Below, in pieces: positions 42,399 through 51,832 of a stretch of DNA of 64,000 nt. Source of the DNA: Lawsonella sp012842085 (GTDB taxonomy: Bacteria > Actinomycetota > Actinomycetes > Mycobacteriales > Mycobacteriaceae); NCBI GenBank assembly GCA_036749735.1, contig DAINXV010000003.1, positions 124,001 through 188,000 of the forward strand, in the 5' to 3' direction. The notes under the pieces were generated by a model. It was not told where the DNA came from, did no database searches, and saw only the letters and a list, made by a program, of their open reading frames with translations. Each line of letters starts with the position of its first letter. Within the stretch, counting starts at the first letter, position 1. The position numbers were made by a program, and so were the translations under genes.

Positions 42399-43334
42399 AT
42401 GGAAGCCAGAGAACTTCGAGATTATATTGACCGCCTCCGTTTAGAGGGCTACACCGTCCGTGACGACCACGGGGAAGACCCCGACCTGGTCGACATTAAC
42501 GGCAAAGCCGTCGATACGTGGCGCGAAAATTATCCCTACCACCACCGCATGCACCGCAATAGCTACGAGGTGGAGAAGTACCTACTCCAAATTGAACTGC
42601 TGAAATTCCAGGCCTGGGCGGTGGAAAACAAACAACGCCACATCATTATTTTTGAGGGTCGCGACGCAGCTGGCAAAGGTGGCACCATTAAACGCTTCAC
42701 CGAGTACATCAACGTACGACACTCCCGGGTGGTAGCCCTCAACAAGCCCACTGCACAGGAACGCCGACAATGGTACTTCCAGCGCTACGTGAAACATTTG
42801 CCGACCGCCGGGGAGATCGTCCTCTTCGACCGCTCCTGGTACAACCGAGCCGGCGTGGAGCGCGTCATGGGTTTCTGCACCAATGAAGAATATGAGCGCT
42901 TCATGGGGCAGGTACCAGTATTCGAAAAGATGCTGGTGGAAGACGGCATTAGCCTCACCAAGTTTTGGTTCTCGGTTTCCCAGCAGGAACAACGCACCCG
43001 GTTCGCGATCCGCCAACTGGACCCGGTGCGCCGCTGGAAACTCTCCCCCATGGACTTGGAATCCCTGGACAAATGGGAGCGCTACACCAATGCGAAGGAA
43101 GAAATGTTCCGTCGCACCGACACCGAGTGGGCTCCCTGGACTGTGGTGAAGTCCAACGACAAGAAGCGGGCACGCATCAACGCGATGCGGTTCTTCCTCG
43201 ACCAGTTCGACTACGAGGATAAGGACACCCAGATTGTTTTCGGGGCGGACAAGAAAATTGTGTTCCGGGGCAAAAACACCCTGCCCGAAAACCAGAAAAC
43301 CAAGAAAGCAGCCAAGCGCGCCCACTTGGAGTAG
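42399..43334 (+). CDS. ppk2: Polyphosphate kinase 2
   Basis: A 311-residue class I PPK2 that transfers phosphate between polyphosphate and nucleoside diphosphates. Walker A is IIFEGRDAAGKGGT (about 83-96), Walker B EIVLFDRSWYNR (D144), and the lid has RRWKLSPMDLESLDKW. Length and motifs fit the single-domain GTP/ATP-forming type. No Shine-Dalgarno and no clear leaderless promoter are seen, so the start is taken as the first ATG. Confidence 0.95.
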   Translation: MEARELRDYIDRLRLEGYTVRDDHGEDPDLVDINGKAVDTWRENYPYHHRMHRNSYEVEKYLLQIELLKFQAWAVENKQRHIIIFEGRDAAGKGGTIKRFTEYINVRHSRVVALNKPTAQERRQWYFQRYVKHLPTAGEIVLFDRSWYNRAGVERVMGFCTNEEYERFMGQVPVFEKMLVEDGISLTKFWFSVSQQEQRTRFAIRQLDPVRRWKLSPMDLESLDKWERYTNAKEEMFRRTDTEWAPWTVVKSNDKKRARINAMRFFLDQFDYEDKDTQIVFGADKKIVFRGKNTLPENQKTKKAAKRAHLE

Positions 43335-43339
43335 TCACC

Positions 43340-43373
43340 GTGCAGACGTAGCCTAGCTGTGGGCTAATTGCAC
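43340..43373. terminator. Possible bidirectional hairpin after ppk2
   Basis: GTGCA (43340-43344) pairs with TGCAC (43369-43373), and inside it AGCC (43350-43353) with GGCT (43362-43365). No strong T run. It lies between convergent genes. Confidence 0.4.
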
Positions 43374-43411
43374 GCTATTTAGCTTTCAAGAATTTGTGCG
43401 ACGCCCTCACC

Positions 43412-45100
43412 TCAGTATGCGGAAAGGGTGGCAACATCACTCACTAATGGGGCCGCTACGCCCTCAATAGGTGAGTTAATGATTTCCATTTCTTGGGTGG
43501 TCACTCGCAAAAACACTTCATGTACTCGTTGGCCCTGCAAATAATTGCTAAGGAACTTAGCTAGCGCAGGATCCGAGCTCGCCTGTTTCCACACTTCCTC
43601 TGGCACTTCGAAGGCAGCCACATAGTTTCGTTTCACGTCCGACACGAGACCCGCTGGACGAGCTCCAAACTGGCTCTCCACAGGAAGCAGACGCATCGTC
43701 AGTGGGGTTCCCAAACGTCCATCCACGGTGTGCAGAAGCAGGGTGTAATTCTTCCGACCAATGGTTATTTCCACAGGGCGGGTGACGGAAGCATACGCAA
43801 ATTCTTTGACGCGTATCAATACTCCCTCGGTGAGCTTGCCTGCGTAGTTGAACGGGCTGGGGGCACGCAAGGTGTCCCGGGAACGGTCACGCGCACTGTT
43901 TTCCAGAATTTTGCCTTTAAGCGGCTGCCCGGTGCGCATAAAGTGCCATTCTTTGCCGATCAAACTGCGGTACCAGTATCCGGTGTGTCCCTCTTTTTTG
44001 CCCTCTACTCGCAGCTCGCGATGTTGGCTGCCGGGAGCGGTGGAGTGAATAGAGATGCGGTTAGTGATGGTGCCGGGGATCTTCGGCAACTGCTGCCAAT
44101 CGCGGGAAGGAAGTTTAATGGCAGCAGTACTGGAATCGAGACGATGTTGGAGTGCATCTTCTGCGACCGGACGATTGTCGTCCTGCCAGGTGTAGCGGAA
44201 CTGGGCGGGATCGGAACCGTTAACGTCGAAGTCCGACTGCCGCACAAACATGTCGCCGTACTTATTGGTCACGAAAACAACAGAGCCAGAAGCGGAGACT
44301 GTCTCAACCAGGAAACGAGAATTGTAGGGCGTACTCACCTCATAGGCGTAGTCCTGGGCCAACCACGGATCGAGCGAATAGATGCGCGCCCCATCCTGGG
44401 AAAGCACCACAACTTGGGTGCACTTGGCAAGCGAAACTGGCTGCTGTTTACCGGCCGGATCCAGATAGGTCTTGTCGGTCTGCGTACCTATCAAACTGAG
44501 GGCCCATTTTCCGGGTGTGATGTTGGGTGACTGCAAACCGTCACCAAACCAGAAGGGGCCACCGAATGCGCGGATCCACCCCCATTTTGTGGGCGAGGAG
44601 AGAAGGTTGCTCATGGTGTACATCCAGCCCGCTTCATCCACGCCAATGAGGGCATCTTCATTAATAGAAATACCGACCAGCTTGCCGCGTAGACAGCTAG
44701 GAACAGGGGCTTCACGCCACTGCTGTTTGTCCTTGAACCGAACAAATAGATTGCCGTCGCGGAGGGCCACCTCTACCCGCTGGTTGAAACCTTGGTGATT
44801 GTCCCGCAAATCGACCCGGCTAGGGAGTTGTTTCTGGAGGGCTGCGGAAGCTAGTGGAAGTTCGTCATAGCCTTCCACCCCGTAATCGGGGGCACGTAGG
44901 CCAAGCGGATACTGTCCGTAGCCTTTCACTGGATCCCCCACGTAGGGGACACAGTCTGCCGGGCCATCAGATGCGGGGATGTGGGGCTGGGGACTATCGG
45001 GTGCAACCGCGAAGGCTGGACCGGTGGCTGCTATTGGTAGAAGAGCCACACTGAGGGCTGTTGCCGCGATAGCAGACAGGGCTTTTCTGATCGTCGACAT
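43412..45100 (-). CDS. Large secreted protein of unknown function
   Basis: A 562-residue exported protein with a clear signal peptide (RKALSAIAATALSVALLPIAA, cleavage after AFA near 31) and no other membrane segment. The mature part is rich in short beta-like stretches with Trp/Gly (VGVDEAGWMYTMSN-type, GGPFWFGDGL, VFVTNKYGDMFVRQSD), which suggests a beta-propeller-like fold. That is inference. I do not recognise a family. Good Shine-Dalgarno (GAGG, 6 bases). It stands alone between ppk2 and the thiC riboswitch. Confidence 0.75.
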   Translation of the reverse strand: MSTIRKALSAIAATALSVALLPIAATGPAFAVAPDSPQPHIPASDGPADCVPYVGDPVKGYGQYPLGLRAPDYGVEGYDELPLASAALQKQLPSRVDLRDNHQGFNQRVEVALRDGNLFVRFKDKQQWREAPVPSCLRGKLVGISINEDALIGVDEAGWMYTMSNLLSSPTKWGWIRAFGGPFWFGDGLQSPNITPGKWALSLIGTQTDKTYLDPAGKQQPVSLAKCTQVVVLSQDGARIYSLDPWLAQDYAYEVSTPYNSRFLVETVSASGSVVFVTNKYGDMFVRQSDFDVNGSDPAQFRYTWQDDNRPVAEDALQHRLDSSTAAIKLPSRDWQQLPKIPGTITNRISIHSTAPGSQHRELRVEGKKEGHTGYWYRSLIGKEWHFMRTGQPLKGKILENSARDRSRDTLRAPSPFNYAGKLTEGVLIRVKEFAYASVTRPVEITIGRKNYTLLLHTVDGRLGTPLTMRLLPVESQFGARPAGLVSDVKRNYVAAFEVPEEVWKQASSDPALAKFLSNYLQGQRVHEVFLRVTTQEMEIINSPIEGVAAPLVSDVATLSAY

Positions 45101-45296
45101 TGTTTACCTCGCAAGGATTGTCAAATGTTATCGACATAGCGTCTCTATCTTTAAAACTAAGTTTGCGGGGAAAGCCCTTCAACGGCTTGCCATCCAGTTC
45201 CCATTTTGTTTGGACAAAGCCACTGTTTTTGAGGATTTTTTTAGTATTAAATTCTTTTTGCTCGCAGTCAGCTAACATCAGAAATTGCAACTATAA

Positions 45297-45386
45297 ATTC
45301 GCGGGAGCTCCCATTACTCCGGGGCTGAGATTGTATCGGACGATACGCAACCGCCAAGACCTGATCGGATAATGCCGAAGAGGGAG
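45297..45386 (+). promoter_or_regulatory. TPP riboswitch upstream of thiC
   Basis: It contains the conserved GGGGCTGAGA (about 45320-45329), a P3 hairpin GTATC-GGAC-GATAC, and GACCTGATCGGATAATGCCG (45358-45377). TTCG (45298-45301) and CGAA (45376-45379) can close P1. The thiC Shine-Dalgarno GGGAG (45382-45386) follows directly and no T-run terminator intervenes, so control is probably of translation. Confidence 0.95.
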
Positions 45387-45393
45387 ACATATC

Positions 45394-47166
45394 GTGGGTA
45401 GTCCTGTATCTCAATCTACTAAAACCATCACCACTGGCCCTATCTATAGGAGCCACAAGCACTACCAAGAAGTCGACTACGATGTCGCAACTTTCGCGCC
45501 AGATGCGCAACTTCTTCCCAATTCCCCCACCCGCTGCACCATGCGGGTTCCCTACCGTCGCATAGAACTCACCAACGGTGAACACTTCGACGTGTACGAC
45601 ACATCCGGGATCTACACCGAAGACCGCTACGCCCCCGACAGTGACGGGAATTATGCGGAACAACCGGATCTGGAGCAGGGACTCCTCCGGCAGCAGGAAG
45701 AATGGCCCCAATTCGCCGCCGTCACCGCCGACCCGGATGCTACTAGTGGACCGGGCACCAACCTGGTGCGCACCCAGCTCGCCTGGGCTCGCCACGGCAT
45801 TATCACCCCGCAGATGGTGTTTATTGCGGCCCGCGAACACATGGAGCCGGAGTTCGTGCGGGCAGAAGTGGCCGCCGGCCGCGCCGTCATCTGCAGCAAC
45901 TACAAACACCCCGAGGCGGAACCGTGCATTATTGGCAAAAAGTTTGTTACCAAAGTGAACGCCAATATCGGCAACAGTGCCGTCACCTCCTCCATTGAGG
46001 AAGAAGTAGAGAAAATGGTGTGGGCCACCCGCTGGGGTGCGGACACCATTATGGATTTGTCCACCGGTAAAGACATCACCGAAACCCGGGAGTGGATTCT
46101 CCGCAACTGCCCCACCCCACTCGGAACAGTACCCATGTATCAGGCACTGGAGAAGGTGAAAGGCGAGCCTGCGAAACTTAACTGGGAGGTGTTCCGGGAC
46201 ACCATCCGGGAGCAGGCGGAACAGGGTGTGGACTACATGACGGTGCATGCCGGTGTGCTGTTGCAATATGTACCGCTGGCAGCCGACCGGGTGACGGGCA
46301 TTGTGTCGCGCGGTGGCTCCATCATGGCGTCCTGGTGTTTGGCCCACCACAAGCAGTCGTTCCTTTACGAGAATTTTGCAGAAATGTGCGAGATTCTGGC
46401 CGAATACGATATTGCTTTCTCGTTGGGTGACGGCCTGCGCCCGGGCTCCATCGCGGACGCCAACGACGAGGCGCAGATCGCGGAGCTGCGAACCCTGGGC
46501 GAGCTCACCACAATCGCCTGGGAGCATGGCGTGCAAGTAATGATTGAAGGCCCCGGCCATGTGCCGATGCACAAGATTCCAGAGAATGTGGAGCTGGAGG
46601 AGGAACTCTGCCACGAGGCACCGTTCTACACGTTGGGGCCCCTCGCCACCGATATTGCCCCCGGCTACGACCACATCACCTCTGCCATTGGGGCGGCCAT
46701 GATAGCCCAGGCGGGTACCGCCATGCTGTGCTACGTCACCCCCAAGGAGCACCTGGGGTTGCCGAACCGCGACGATGTGAAGGTCGGTTGTGTCACCTAC
46801 AAGATCGCAGCCCACGCCGCCGACCTGGCGAAGGGGTTGCCGGGTGCCCAGAACCGCGACGATGCGATGTCCCGTGCCCGCTTTGAGTTCCGCTGGTATG
46901 ACCAGTTTGCGCTGGGTCTCGACCCGGATACTGCGATTGACTACCACGACGAAACGCTGCCAGCTGAGCCCGCCAAGCATGCCCATTTCTGTTCCATGTG
47001 CGGTCCGAAGTTCTGCTCGATGCGCATTTCGAAGGATGTGCGGGCCTATGCAAACGCCCACGGCCTCGACTCGGAGGAGGCTCTCCAGGCGGGTATGCAG
47101 GAGAAGGCTCGTGAGTTCGAGGCCGCGGGCGGTGATGTGTATGTACCGGTATCCGACGACAGCTAA
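45394..47166 (+). CDS. thiC: Phosphomethylpyrimidine synthase ThiC
   Basis: A 590-residue radical-SAM enzyme converting aminoimidazole ribotide to HMP-phosphate, the thiamine pyrimidine. The C-terminal cluster motif is CSMCGPKFCSM (CX2CX4C). Other recognisable stretches are TMRVPYRRIELTNGE, MDLSTGKDITETREW and MIEGPGHVPMHKI. GTG start with GGGAG 7 bases upstream, under the TPP riboswitch. No other thi gene is adjacent on this strand. Confidence 0.97.
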   Translation: MGSPVSQSTKTITTGPIYRSHKHYQEVDYDVATFAPDAQLLPNSPTRCTMRVPYRRIELTNGEHFDVYDTSGIYTEDRYAPDSDGNYAEQPDLEQGLLRQQEEWPQFAAVTADPDATSGPGTNLVRTQLAWARHGIITPQMVFIAAREHMEPEFVRAEVAAGRAVICSNYKHPEAEPCIIGKKFVTKVNANIGNSAVTSSIEEEVEKMVWATRWGADTIMDLSTGKDITETREWILRNCPTPLGTVPMYQALEKVKGEPAKLNWEVFRDTIREQAEQGVDYMTVHAGVLLQYVPLAADRVTGIVSRGGSIMASWCLAHHKQSFLYENFAEMCEILAEYDIAFSLGDGLRPGSIADANDEAQIAELRTLGELTTIAWEHGVQVMIEGPGHVPMHKIPENVELEEELCHEAPFYTLGPLATDIAPGYDHITSAIGAAMIAQAGTAMLCYVTPKEHLGLPNRDDVKVGCVTYKIAAHAADLAKGLPGAQNRDDAMSRARFEFRWYDQFALGLDPDTAIDYHDETLPAEPAKHAHFCSMCGPKFCSMRISKDVRAYANAHGLDSEEALQAGMQEKAREFEAAGGDVYVPVSDDS

Positions 47167-47196
47167 CTGCAGGTCACGGTAGCTGCGGTTGCGTCG

Positions 47197-48177
47197 CTAG
47201 ATTTCGTGAGCGCCCTTATCTTCAGAGGGGTCTCTAGCCGGCTCTTTCCGAGGAGCGCGGGTGACGGGGGCTGCTGCATCTGCAGTGGTCTCCGTTCCCT
47301 GCATTTGGGAAGCCATCTCGGCCTGCGGGGCCATGGTGGCGAAATACTCAGCTCGGAATTCGTCGACGGTAGGTGTTTTCCCGACGCGGAATGTGTCCGG
47401 CGCGGAAACCAGCATGCCGATAAGGAATACCAGCAACGTAATGCCAAAGAAGTAGACACCGGACCAGTCGTGGCCCCAATACCATCGGATGAGTTGGCTA
47501 CCCACGGACGCTTCCAGCATGAAGTGTTGCAGGTTCTGGAACGGCAGCAAGCCACCAATCTTGGCTCCCACTTTGGGAAGCAGGAAGAGCAGTGTCTCGA
47601 TGCCCCACATCCACACCAGCACCGCAGTGATGGAAAGCGCGGTGGAGTGGAAGATCATCGCCACCCCCATGCCGAGCATGGTCACCATCAGGTAGGCAAG
47701 CGAAATAGCCAGGTAGGCGCGGAGTTCAGTGCGTTCAAAGAGCTGTACATCGGCTACCCCCAGAAGCACCAGCTTGGAGAGCAACGCGGTGATGAAGGCA
47801 CTCAGCAAACCAACAAGGAATGCGATGCCACCGTAGTTAATTAGTTTTGCTAGGAAGACTTTCCAGCGCCGCGGTGTTCCCCGGAATGTGGATTCCACGG
47901 TTGCGGTGGAGTATTCGTTGGTGACGGCAAGAATGCCGAGCACCATCATGATGACCATGCCAACAGTGGTGACACCCATGAAGAAGGTGGTGCCGCTGAC
48001 CGGAATATCTTCGGGGGCATATCCCTGCCCCATCGGGGTGCCTTTAATGACACTGCGGGTGACGAGGGAGGTGAAAAGCCCGGCAAACAAGCTCAGGAAA
48101 AAGGTGAGTCCAACGGAGACGGGAGCGGACTTGATGGTCCACATTTTGATCCACTCGGAACGAAGCGTGTTCAACAT
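47197..48177 (-). CDS. ABC-2 type transporter permease
   Basis: A 326-residue permease with six predicted membrane helices starting after MLNTLRSEWIKMWTIKSAP and a Pro/Ala/Glu-rich cytoplasmic tail of about 60 residues. It pairs with the ATPase gene upstream (TAATG overlap). The frame opens earlier, but ATG 48177 has GGGAGGGG as a Shine-Dalgarno. It resembles multidrug or bacteriocin-resistance (BcrB/NatB-like) exporters; substrate unknown. Confidence 0.85.
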   Translation of the reverse strand: MLNTLRSEWIKMWTIKSAPVSVGLTFFLSLFAGLFTSLVTRSVIKGTPMGQGYAPEDIPVSGTTFFMGVTTVGMVIMMVLGILAVTNEYSTATVESTFRGTPRRWKVFLAKLINYGGIAFLVGLLSAFITALLSKLVLLGVADVQLFERTELRAYLAISLAYLMVTMLGMGVAMIFHSTALSITAVLVWMWGIETLLFLLPKVGAKIGGLLPFQNLQHFMLEASVGSQLIRWYWGHDWSGVYFFGITLLVFLIGMLVSAPDTFRVGKTPTVDEFRAEYFATMAPQAEMASQMQGTETTADAAAPVTRAPRKEPARDPSEDKGAHEI

Positions 48178-49133
48178 TATTGTGCCCCTCCCATCTGGTT
48201 CGGTTCCTGTCCGGAACGGTATTGCTCCCAACCACTAGTCATTTGCAGGTAAACATCCTCTACCGATGCGCCCACTTTCATCAGCTCGTAAAGCGGAATA
48301 TTGTGGGTGGCGGCAATGTCCGCGACCACTGATGTGCGGTCGGTGTCAACCAGTACCACGTCACCCAATTCAGGGTCGTCCCCCGGGGCGAGCGGAACCA
48401 GCTGTGCGTTAATCTGGGCTTCTTTAAGCACTCCCAAAAGTTCCTTCGAGAACCGGGTGCGGATCCGCACCTGGGAGGGGGCCTGCGCGGAGAATTCCTT
48501 CACGGAGGTGTCTGCCAGCAGTCTGCCCTGGCCCAACACAATGAGCCGGTCAGCTGTTTGTGAGATTTCCGAAAGCAGGTGGGAGGAGACCAGAATGGTG
48601 CGTCCCTCCGCGGCCAACGTTTTCGCAAAGGAGCGGAACCAGGCGATACCTTCCGGGTCGAGGCCGTTGACGGGCTCGTCGAAAAGGAGGTGTTCGGGGT
48701 CTCCCAGCATGGCTTCCGCAATGCCGAGGCGCTGCCGCATACCCATGGAGAATCCGCCGGTGGCTTTCTTGGCGACATCCGTCAGTCCCACCAGCTCCAG
48801 GCATTCGTCCACGCGGCTATCGGGGATGCCGTTGGAGGCGGCCATGTAGCGGAGGTGGTTGCGGGCAGTGCGCTTGGGGTGCATGCAGCGCACATCCAGG
48901 AGCGCACCCACTTCGTGGAGCGGGTGGGCGAGCTCGCGGTAGGGTACGCCGTTGATAAAAGCAGCACCTGCATTGGGTTTTTCTAGCCCGACGATCATGC
49001 GCATGGTGGTGGATTTTCCGGCGCCGTTGGGTCCCAAAAATCCGGTCACATGGCCGGGTTCGGCGGTGAAACTCAAATCGTCAACCGCAAGAGTTTTTTT
49101 GAACTTCTTGGTAAGTCCAATTACTTCAATCAT
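48177..49133 (-). CDS. ABC transporter ATP-binding protein
   Basis: A 318-residue ATPase. Walker A is GPNGAGKSTTMR, the signature GGFSMGMRQRLGIAEA, Walker B HLLFDEPVNGLDPEG, and the switch His in LVSSHLLSEIS. A C-terminal extension follows, as in drug and bacteriocin exporters. Start ATG 49133 with AAGG upstream; the frame is open to 49199. It lies 66 bp after thiG on the same strand, so it might be co-transcribed with the thiamine operon. Confidence 0.9.
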   Translation of the reverse strand: MIEVIGLTKKFKKTLAVDDLSFTAEPGHVTGFLGPNGAGKSTTMRMIVGLEKPNAGAAFINGVPYRELAHPLHEVGALLDVRCMHPKRTARNHLRYMAASNGIPDSRVDECLELVGLTDVAKKATGGFSMGMRQRLGIAEAMLGDPEHLLFDEPVNGLDPEGIAWFRSFAKTLAAEGRTILVSSHLLSEISQTADRLIVLGQGRLLADTSVKEFSAQAPSQVRIRTRFSKELLGVLKEAQINAQLVPLAPGDDPELGDVVLVDTDRTSVVADIAATHNIPLYELMKVGASVEDVYLQMTSGWEQYRSGQEPNQMGGAQ

Positions 49134-49199
49134 GTTTCTAACCTTGCGTATGAACCTGAAAAAATGCTGTAAAGCTACTGCGGGAGTTCTGGAATTCAC

Positions 49200-50093
49200 C
49201 TACAGTTCGTCATCAAGTTCATCATCTGAAAGGTCAAAGTGTCCAGCTGGGGACGATGCCTGACCCCAGAAACGCTTCGACATGCGGCCCGCCAAATAGG
49301 CATTCCGGCCGGCGATAACCGCGTGGCGCATTGCCGAAGCCATCCGTGCAGGATTATTGGCGCGGGTGATAGCGGAGGCCATCAACACCGCATCGCAGCC
49401 CATTTCCATAGCCAGGGCGGCATCCGAGGCGGTACCGATACCGGCGTCGCAGATGACGGGCACATTGGCGGCGGAGATAATCATCTCCAGGTTGTGTTCG
49501 TTGCGGATACCCAACCCGGTACCAATGGGTGCCGCCAACGGCATAACCGCCGAGCAGCCCACTTCTTCCAGGTAGCGGGCAATAATGGGATCGTCGGTGG
49601 TGTAGGGCAGCACCTTGAAACCATCATCGATGAGTTGCTCCGCCGCGTCCAACAGTTCCACCACATCCGGCAGGAGGGTGCGGTCGTCGGCAATAACCTC
49701 CAGTTTGATCCAGTTCGTGTCGAGGGCTTCGCGGGCAAGTTGAGCGGTGAGGACAGCTTCCCGAGCCGAGCGACATCCGGCCGTGTTGGGTAGTGCCTCA
49801 ATGTTTTGTTCTTTAAGAATGCTCAGCGTGCTGGCGGGGCCGGAGCCGGTGCCCAGCCGGGAGTCCACCCGGCGAATGGACACGGTGGTGAGTTCGGTGC
49901 CGGAGGCAGCCAGAGCATCCTTCAGGTGCTGCTGGTTGGAGGCGCCGCCGGTGCCCATGATGAGGCGGGAGCGGAATTCCCGTCCGGCGATCACTAGCCG
50001 GTCGTCTTGGGCAGCATCAAAATCGTTGGCGTTGAGCTGCGCGTCAAGTTCTTTAGCGGCGTCGTCAGCGCGCAAAGGTTCCTGATTTTCCAT
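49200..50093 (-). CDS. thiG: Thiazole synthase ThiG
   Basis: A 297-residue TIM-barrel enzyme forming the thiamine thiazole from deoxyxylulose 5-phosphate, dehydroglycine and ThiS-thiocarboxylate. Motifs: SRLIMGTGGASN, SIRRVDSRLGTGSGPAS, catalytic Lys in NWIKLEVIAD, PIGTGLGIRNEHNL and CDAGIGTASDAALAMEMGCD. N-terminal extension of about 32 residues and an acidic C-terminal tail. Follows thiS by 3 bases in the thiO-thiS-thiG operon. Confidence 0.96.
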   Translation of the reverse strand: MENQEPLRADDAAKELDAQLNANDFDAAQDDRLVIAGREFRSRLIMGTGGASNQQHLKDALAASGTELTTVSIRRVDSRLGTGSGPASTLSILKEQNIEALPNTAGCRSAREAVLTAQLAREALDTNWIKLEVIADDRTLLPDVVELLDAAEQLIDDGFKVLPYTTDDPIIARYLEEVGCSAVMPLAAPIGTGLGIRNEHNLEMIISAANVPVICDAGIGTASDAALAMEMGCDAVLMASAITRANNPARMASAMRHAVIAGRNAYLAGRMSKRFWGQASSPAGHFDLSDDELDDEL

Positions 50094-50096
50094 GGT

Positions 50097-50297
50097 TTAG
50101 CCTCCCTGCACGGCGGTGAGAATATCGACCTGGGCGCCCTCCGAAAGGACATGGTCGGACCAGGTGGAAGAGGGGACGACGGCGGCGTCCACAGCTACCG
50201 CAGTGCCTTCGTTGGTGAGGCCGCGTTCTTCCATCAGGTCGGCAACAGTAGTGCCGTCAGCGACGGTGCACTCTTCACCATTAACAGTTACTTTCAT
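50097..50297 (-). CDS. thiS: Sulfur carrier protein ThiS
   Basis: A 66-residue ubiquitin-fold protein beginning MKVTVNGEE and ending QGG, the C-terminal Gly-Gly that receives sulfur as thiocarboxylate. Middle of the thiO-thiS-thiG operon. Good GGAGCATTCTC-type Shine-Dalgarno about 7 bases upstream. Confidence 0.95.
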   Translation of the reverse strand: MKVTVNGEECTVADGTTVADLMEERGLTNEGTAVAVDAAVVPSSTWSDHVLSEGAQVDILTAVQGG

Positions 50298-50348
50298 GAG
50301 AATGCTCCTTCGGTCGTTTTGTGAGAGGTAACTTTTCTCGCTAATGCT

Positions 50349-51593
50349 TTACATAATGAAGTCGGGGATGCGGTGCGGATCGCAGGATTTAGCTTCCGGA
50401 AGTTCGGTTCCCACCAGCGCGGCAACAGCCGCCACTGCTGACAGCGGGGTGTGCAGAATACCGTTGCGGCCGTGGCCAGTGGCGATCACTAGCCGCCCGT
50501 CAAGGGCTTCCTCCACCCGTCCCAGGTAGGGCAGGTTGTCGATACTTCCAGGACGGAGACCAGCAATAATTTCGCGAAGTTCGTATTCGGTGACACCTGG
50601 GAAGAGCACTTCCGTGTCCTGCAGCAGGTGGAGCACGCCCTGCACGGTAACTTCCCGGTCGTCACCGTGCTCGTATTCAGTGGCGCCGATCAACAGTCCC
50701 CAGGGCCGGGGCACCAGATAACAGGGACGGCCGTGGACACGTCCGCGGATCGTGTGGCGGGGTGGCTCGGGAACACCCGGGCGGAACCGCAGCCGCAGCA
50801 CTTCACCCTTAATGGGACGGATGGGGAGGTTGAGCCCCACCGTTGCGGCCAGATCCTGGGAGCCGTTGCCGGCAGCCAACACCACTTGGTCGTAGGTGCC
50901 GACAGTGCCGTCCACCAGATGGTTAAGGTCTTCGATTTCGCGCTCCACCAAAGTGACGCCGTAGGTGTTTTCGCATTGTTCCTTCAGCGCAACCAGTAGT
51001 TCCCGGTTGTCAACGGAGCGTTCCCCCTCTGTGAGGAGAGCTCCCCGAGCGGCACGGCTCAGGGCTGGTTCGAGGGCGCGCAGTTCCCGGCGGGTGAGTT
51101 TCCGCATGCGGGAATCTTTCGGATCGTTGGAGCCGGGGGCAAGGAAAGGCTCAGCGCCGTCGATGGTGCCGCCGCGGTCCCACAAGTGTTCATTGTTGGT
51201 GACGTATTCGTAGACGCGGTTGAGGTCCTGCACGTCACCATCGTCAACCCCCACATTGATGGTGCCCACATTGGAGGTAAAAATACCCGGGTGGTTGGCT
51301 TCCAATTTGCCACCGAACCCAGGCCAATGACGGAGGGAGGCCGCACCCAAACGGAGTTGTTCATCTTCCCCCGGCCAGGCTTCGGTAATTCCACCCAGCA
51401 TGCCGCCTGCGCACCAACCAGCAGCTTCCGCCCAGGCAAGGGACGGGTCATAAACAGTTACGGTGAACCCGGCAGCAGCTGCCTTCAGGGCGGTGGCTAA
51501 ACCAATGACAGATCCGCCCACAATGGCGATATTGGTTCCCAATTTCTTACCGCTTGAGTCGGTCGCGGCGATACGACTACTGAGGTCATACAT
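50349..51593 (-). CDS. thiO: Glycine oxidase ThiO
   Basis: A 414-residue FAD oxidase giving the iminoacetate for the thiazole ring. FAD Rossmann motif NIAIVGGSVIGLATALKAA near residue 21; AGWCAGGMLGGITEAWPGEDE; C-terminal GLRPGSIDNLPYLG and ATGHGRNGILHTPLS. An upstream ATG at 51620 is rejected because it lies inside the TPP aptamer. ATG 51593 is used, 11 bases after GGGAG. First gene of the operon. Confidence 0.92.
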   Translation of the reverse strand: MYDLSSRIAATDSSGKKLGTNIAIVGGSVIGLATALKAAAAGFTVTVYDPSLAWAEAAGWCAGGMLGGITEAWPGEDEQLRLGAASLRHWPGFGGKLEANHPGIFTSNVGTINVGVDDGDVQDLNRVYEYVTNNEHLWDRGGTIDGAEPFLAPGSNDPKDSRMRKLTRRELRALEPALSRAARGALLTEGERSVDNRELLVALKEQCENTYGVTLVEREIEDLNHLVDGTVGTYDQVVLAAGNGSQDLAATVGLNLPIRPIKGEVLRLRFRPGVPEPPRHTIRGRVHGRPCYLVPRPWGLLIGATEYEHGDDREVTVQGVLHLLQDTEVLFPGVTEYELREIIAGLRPGSIDNLPYLGRVEEALDGRLVIATGHGRNGILHTPLSAVAAVAALVGTELPEAKSCDPHRIPDFIM

Positions 51594-51602
51594 CAGTGCA
51601 CA

Positions 51603-51690
51603 TTCTCCCTTCGCCGGCATAATCCGGAGCAGGTTCGACCGGTCGAACCCCTACGCGGGGTCCCTCTCAGCCTCTCGCTTCCACACCTAC
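51603..51690 (-). promoter_or_regulatory. TPP riboswitch upstream of thiO-thiS-thiG
   Basis: On the minus strand: GAGAGGCTGAGAGGGACCCC and then GAACCTGCTCCGGATTATGCC, the two conserved halves of the THI box, followed by GAAGGGAG, which serves as the thiO Shine-Dalgarno. The exact 5' boundary is uncertain. It faces away from thiE, which has none on its own strand. Confidence 0.95.
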
Positions 51691-51832
51691 CTTTGGGGGT
51701 AGTTGCTGCCTGTCTCCGGGAATATTTATTTTCGGAAGAGGACAGGTCTCGGGATGTTTCAGAGGCTCCCGGGCCATTACGAATTCCCTTATATTCCTAC
51801 CCTACCGCTAGAAATATGGCACGCTAGAAAGA

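Noticed and set aside
45268..47061. Long open frame opposite thiC (597 codons, minus strand)
   Set aside because: It lies fully antisense to a clear ThiC gene and riboswitch; composition is a mirror of the GC-biased third positions, with no domain.
51609..51620. Upstream ATG for thiO at 51620
   Set aside because: It is inside the conserved ATTATGCC of the TPP aptamer, so it cannot be the usual start.
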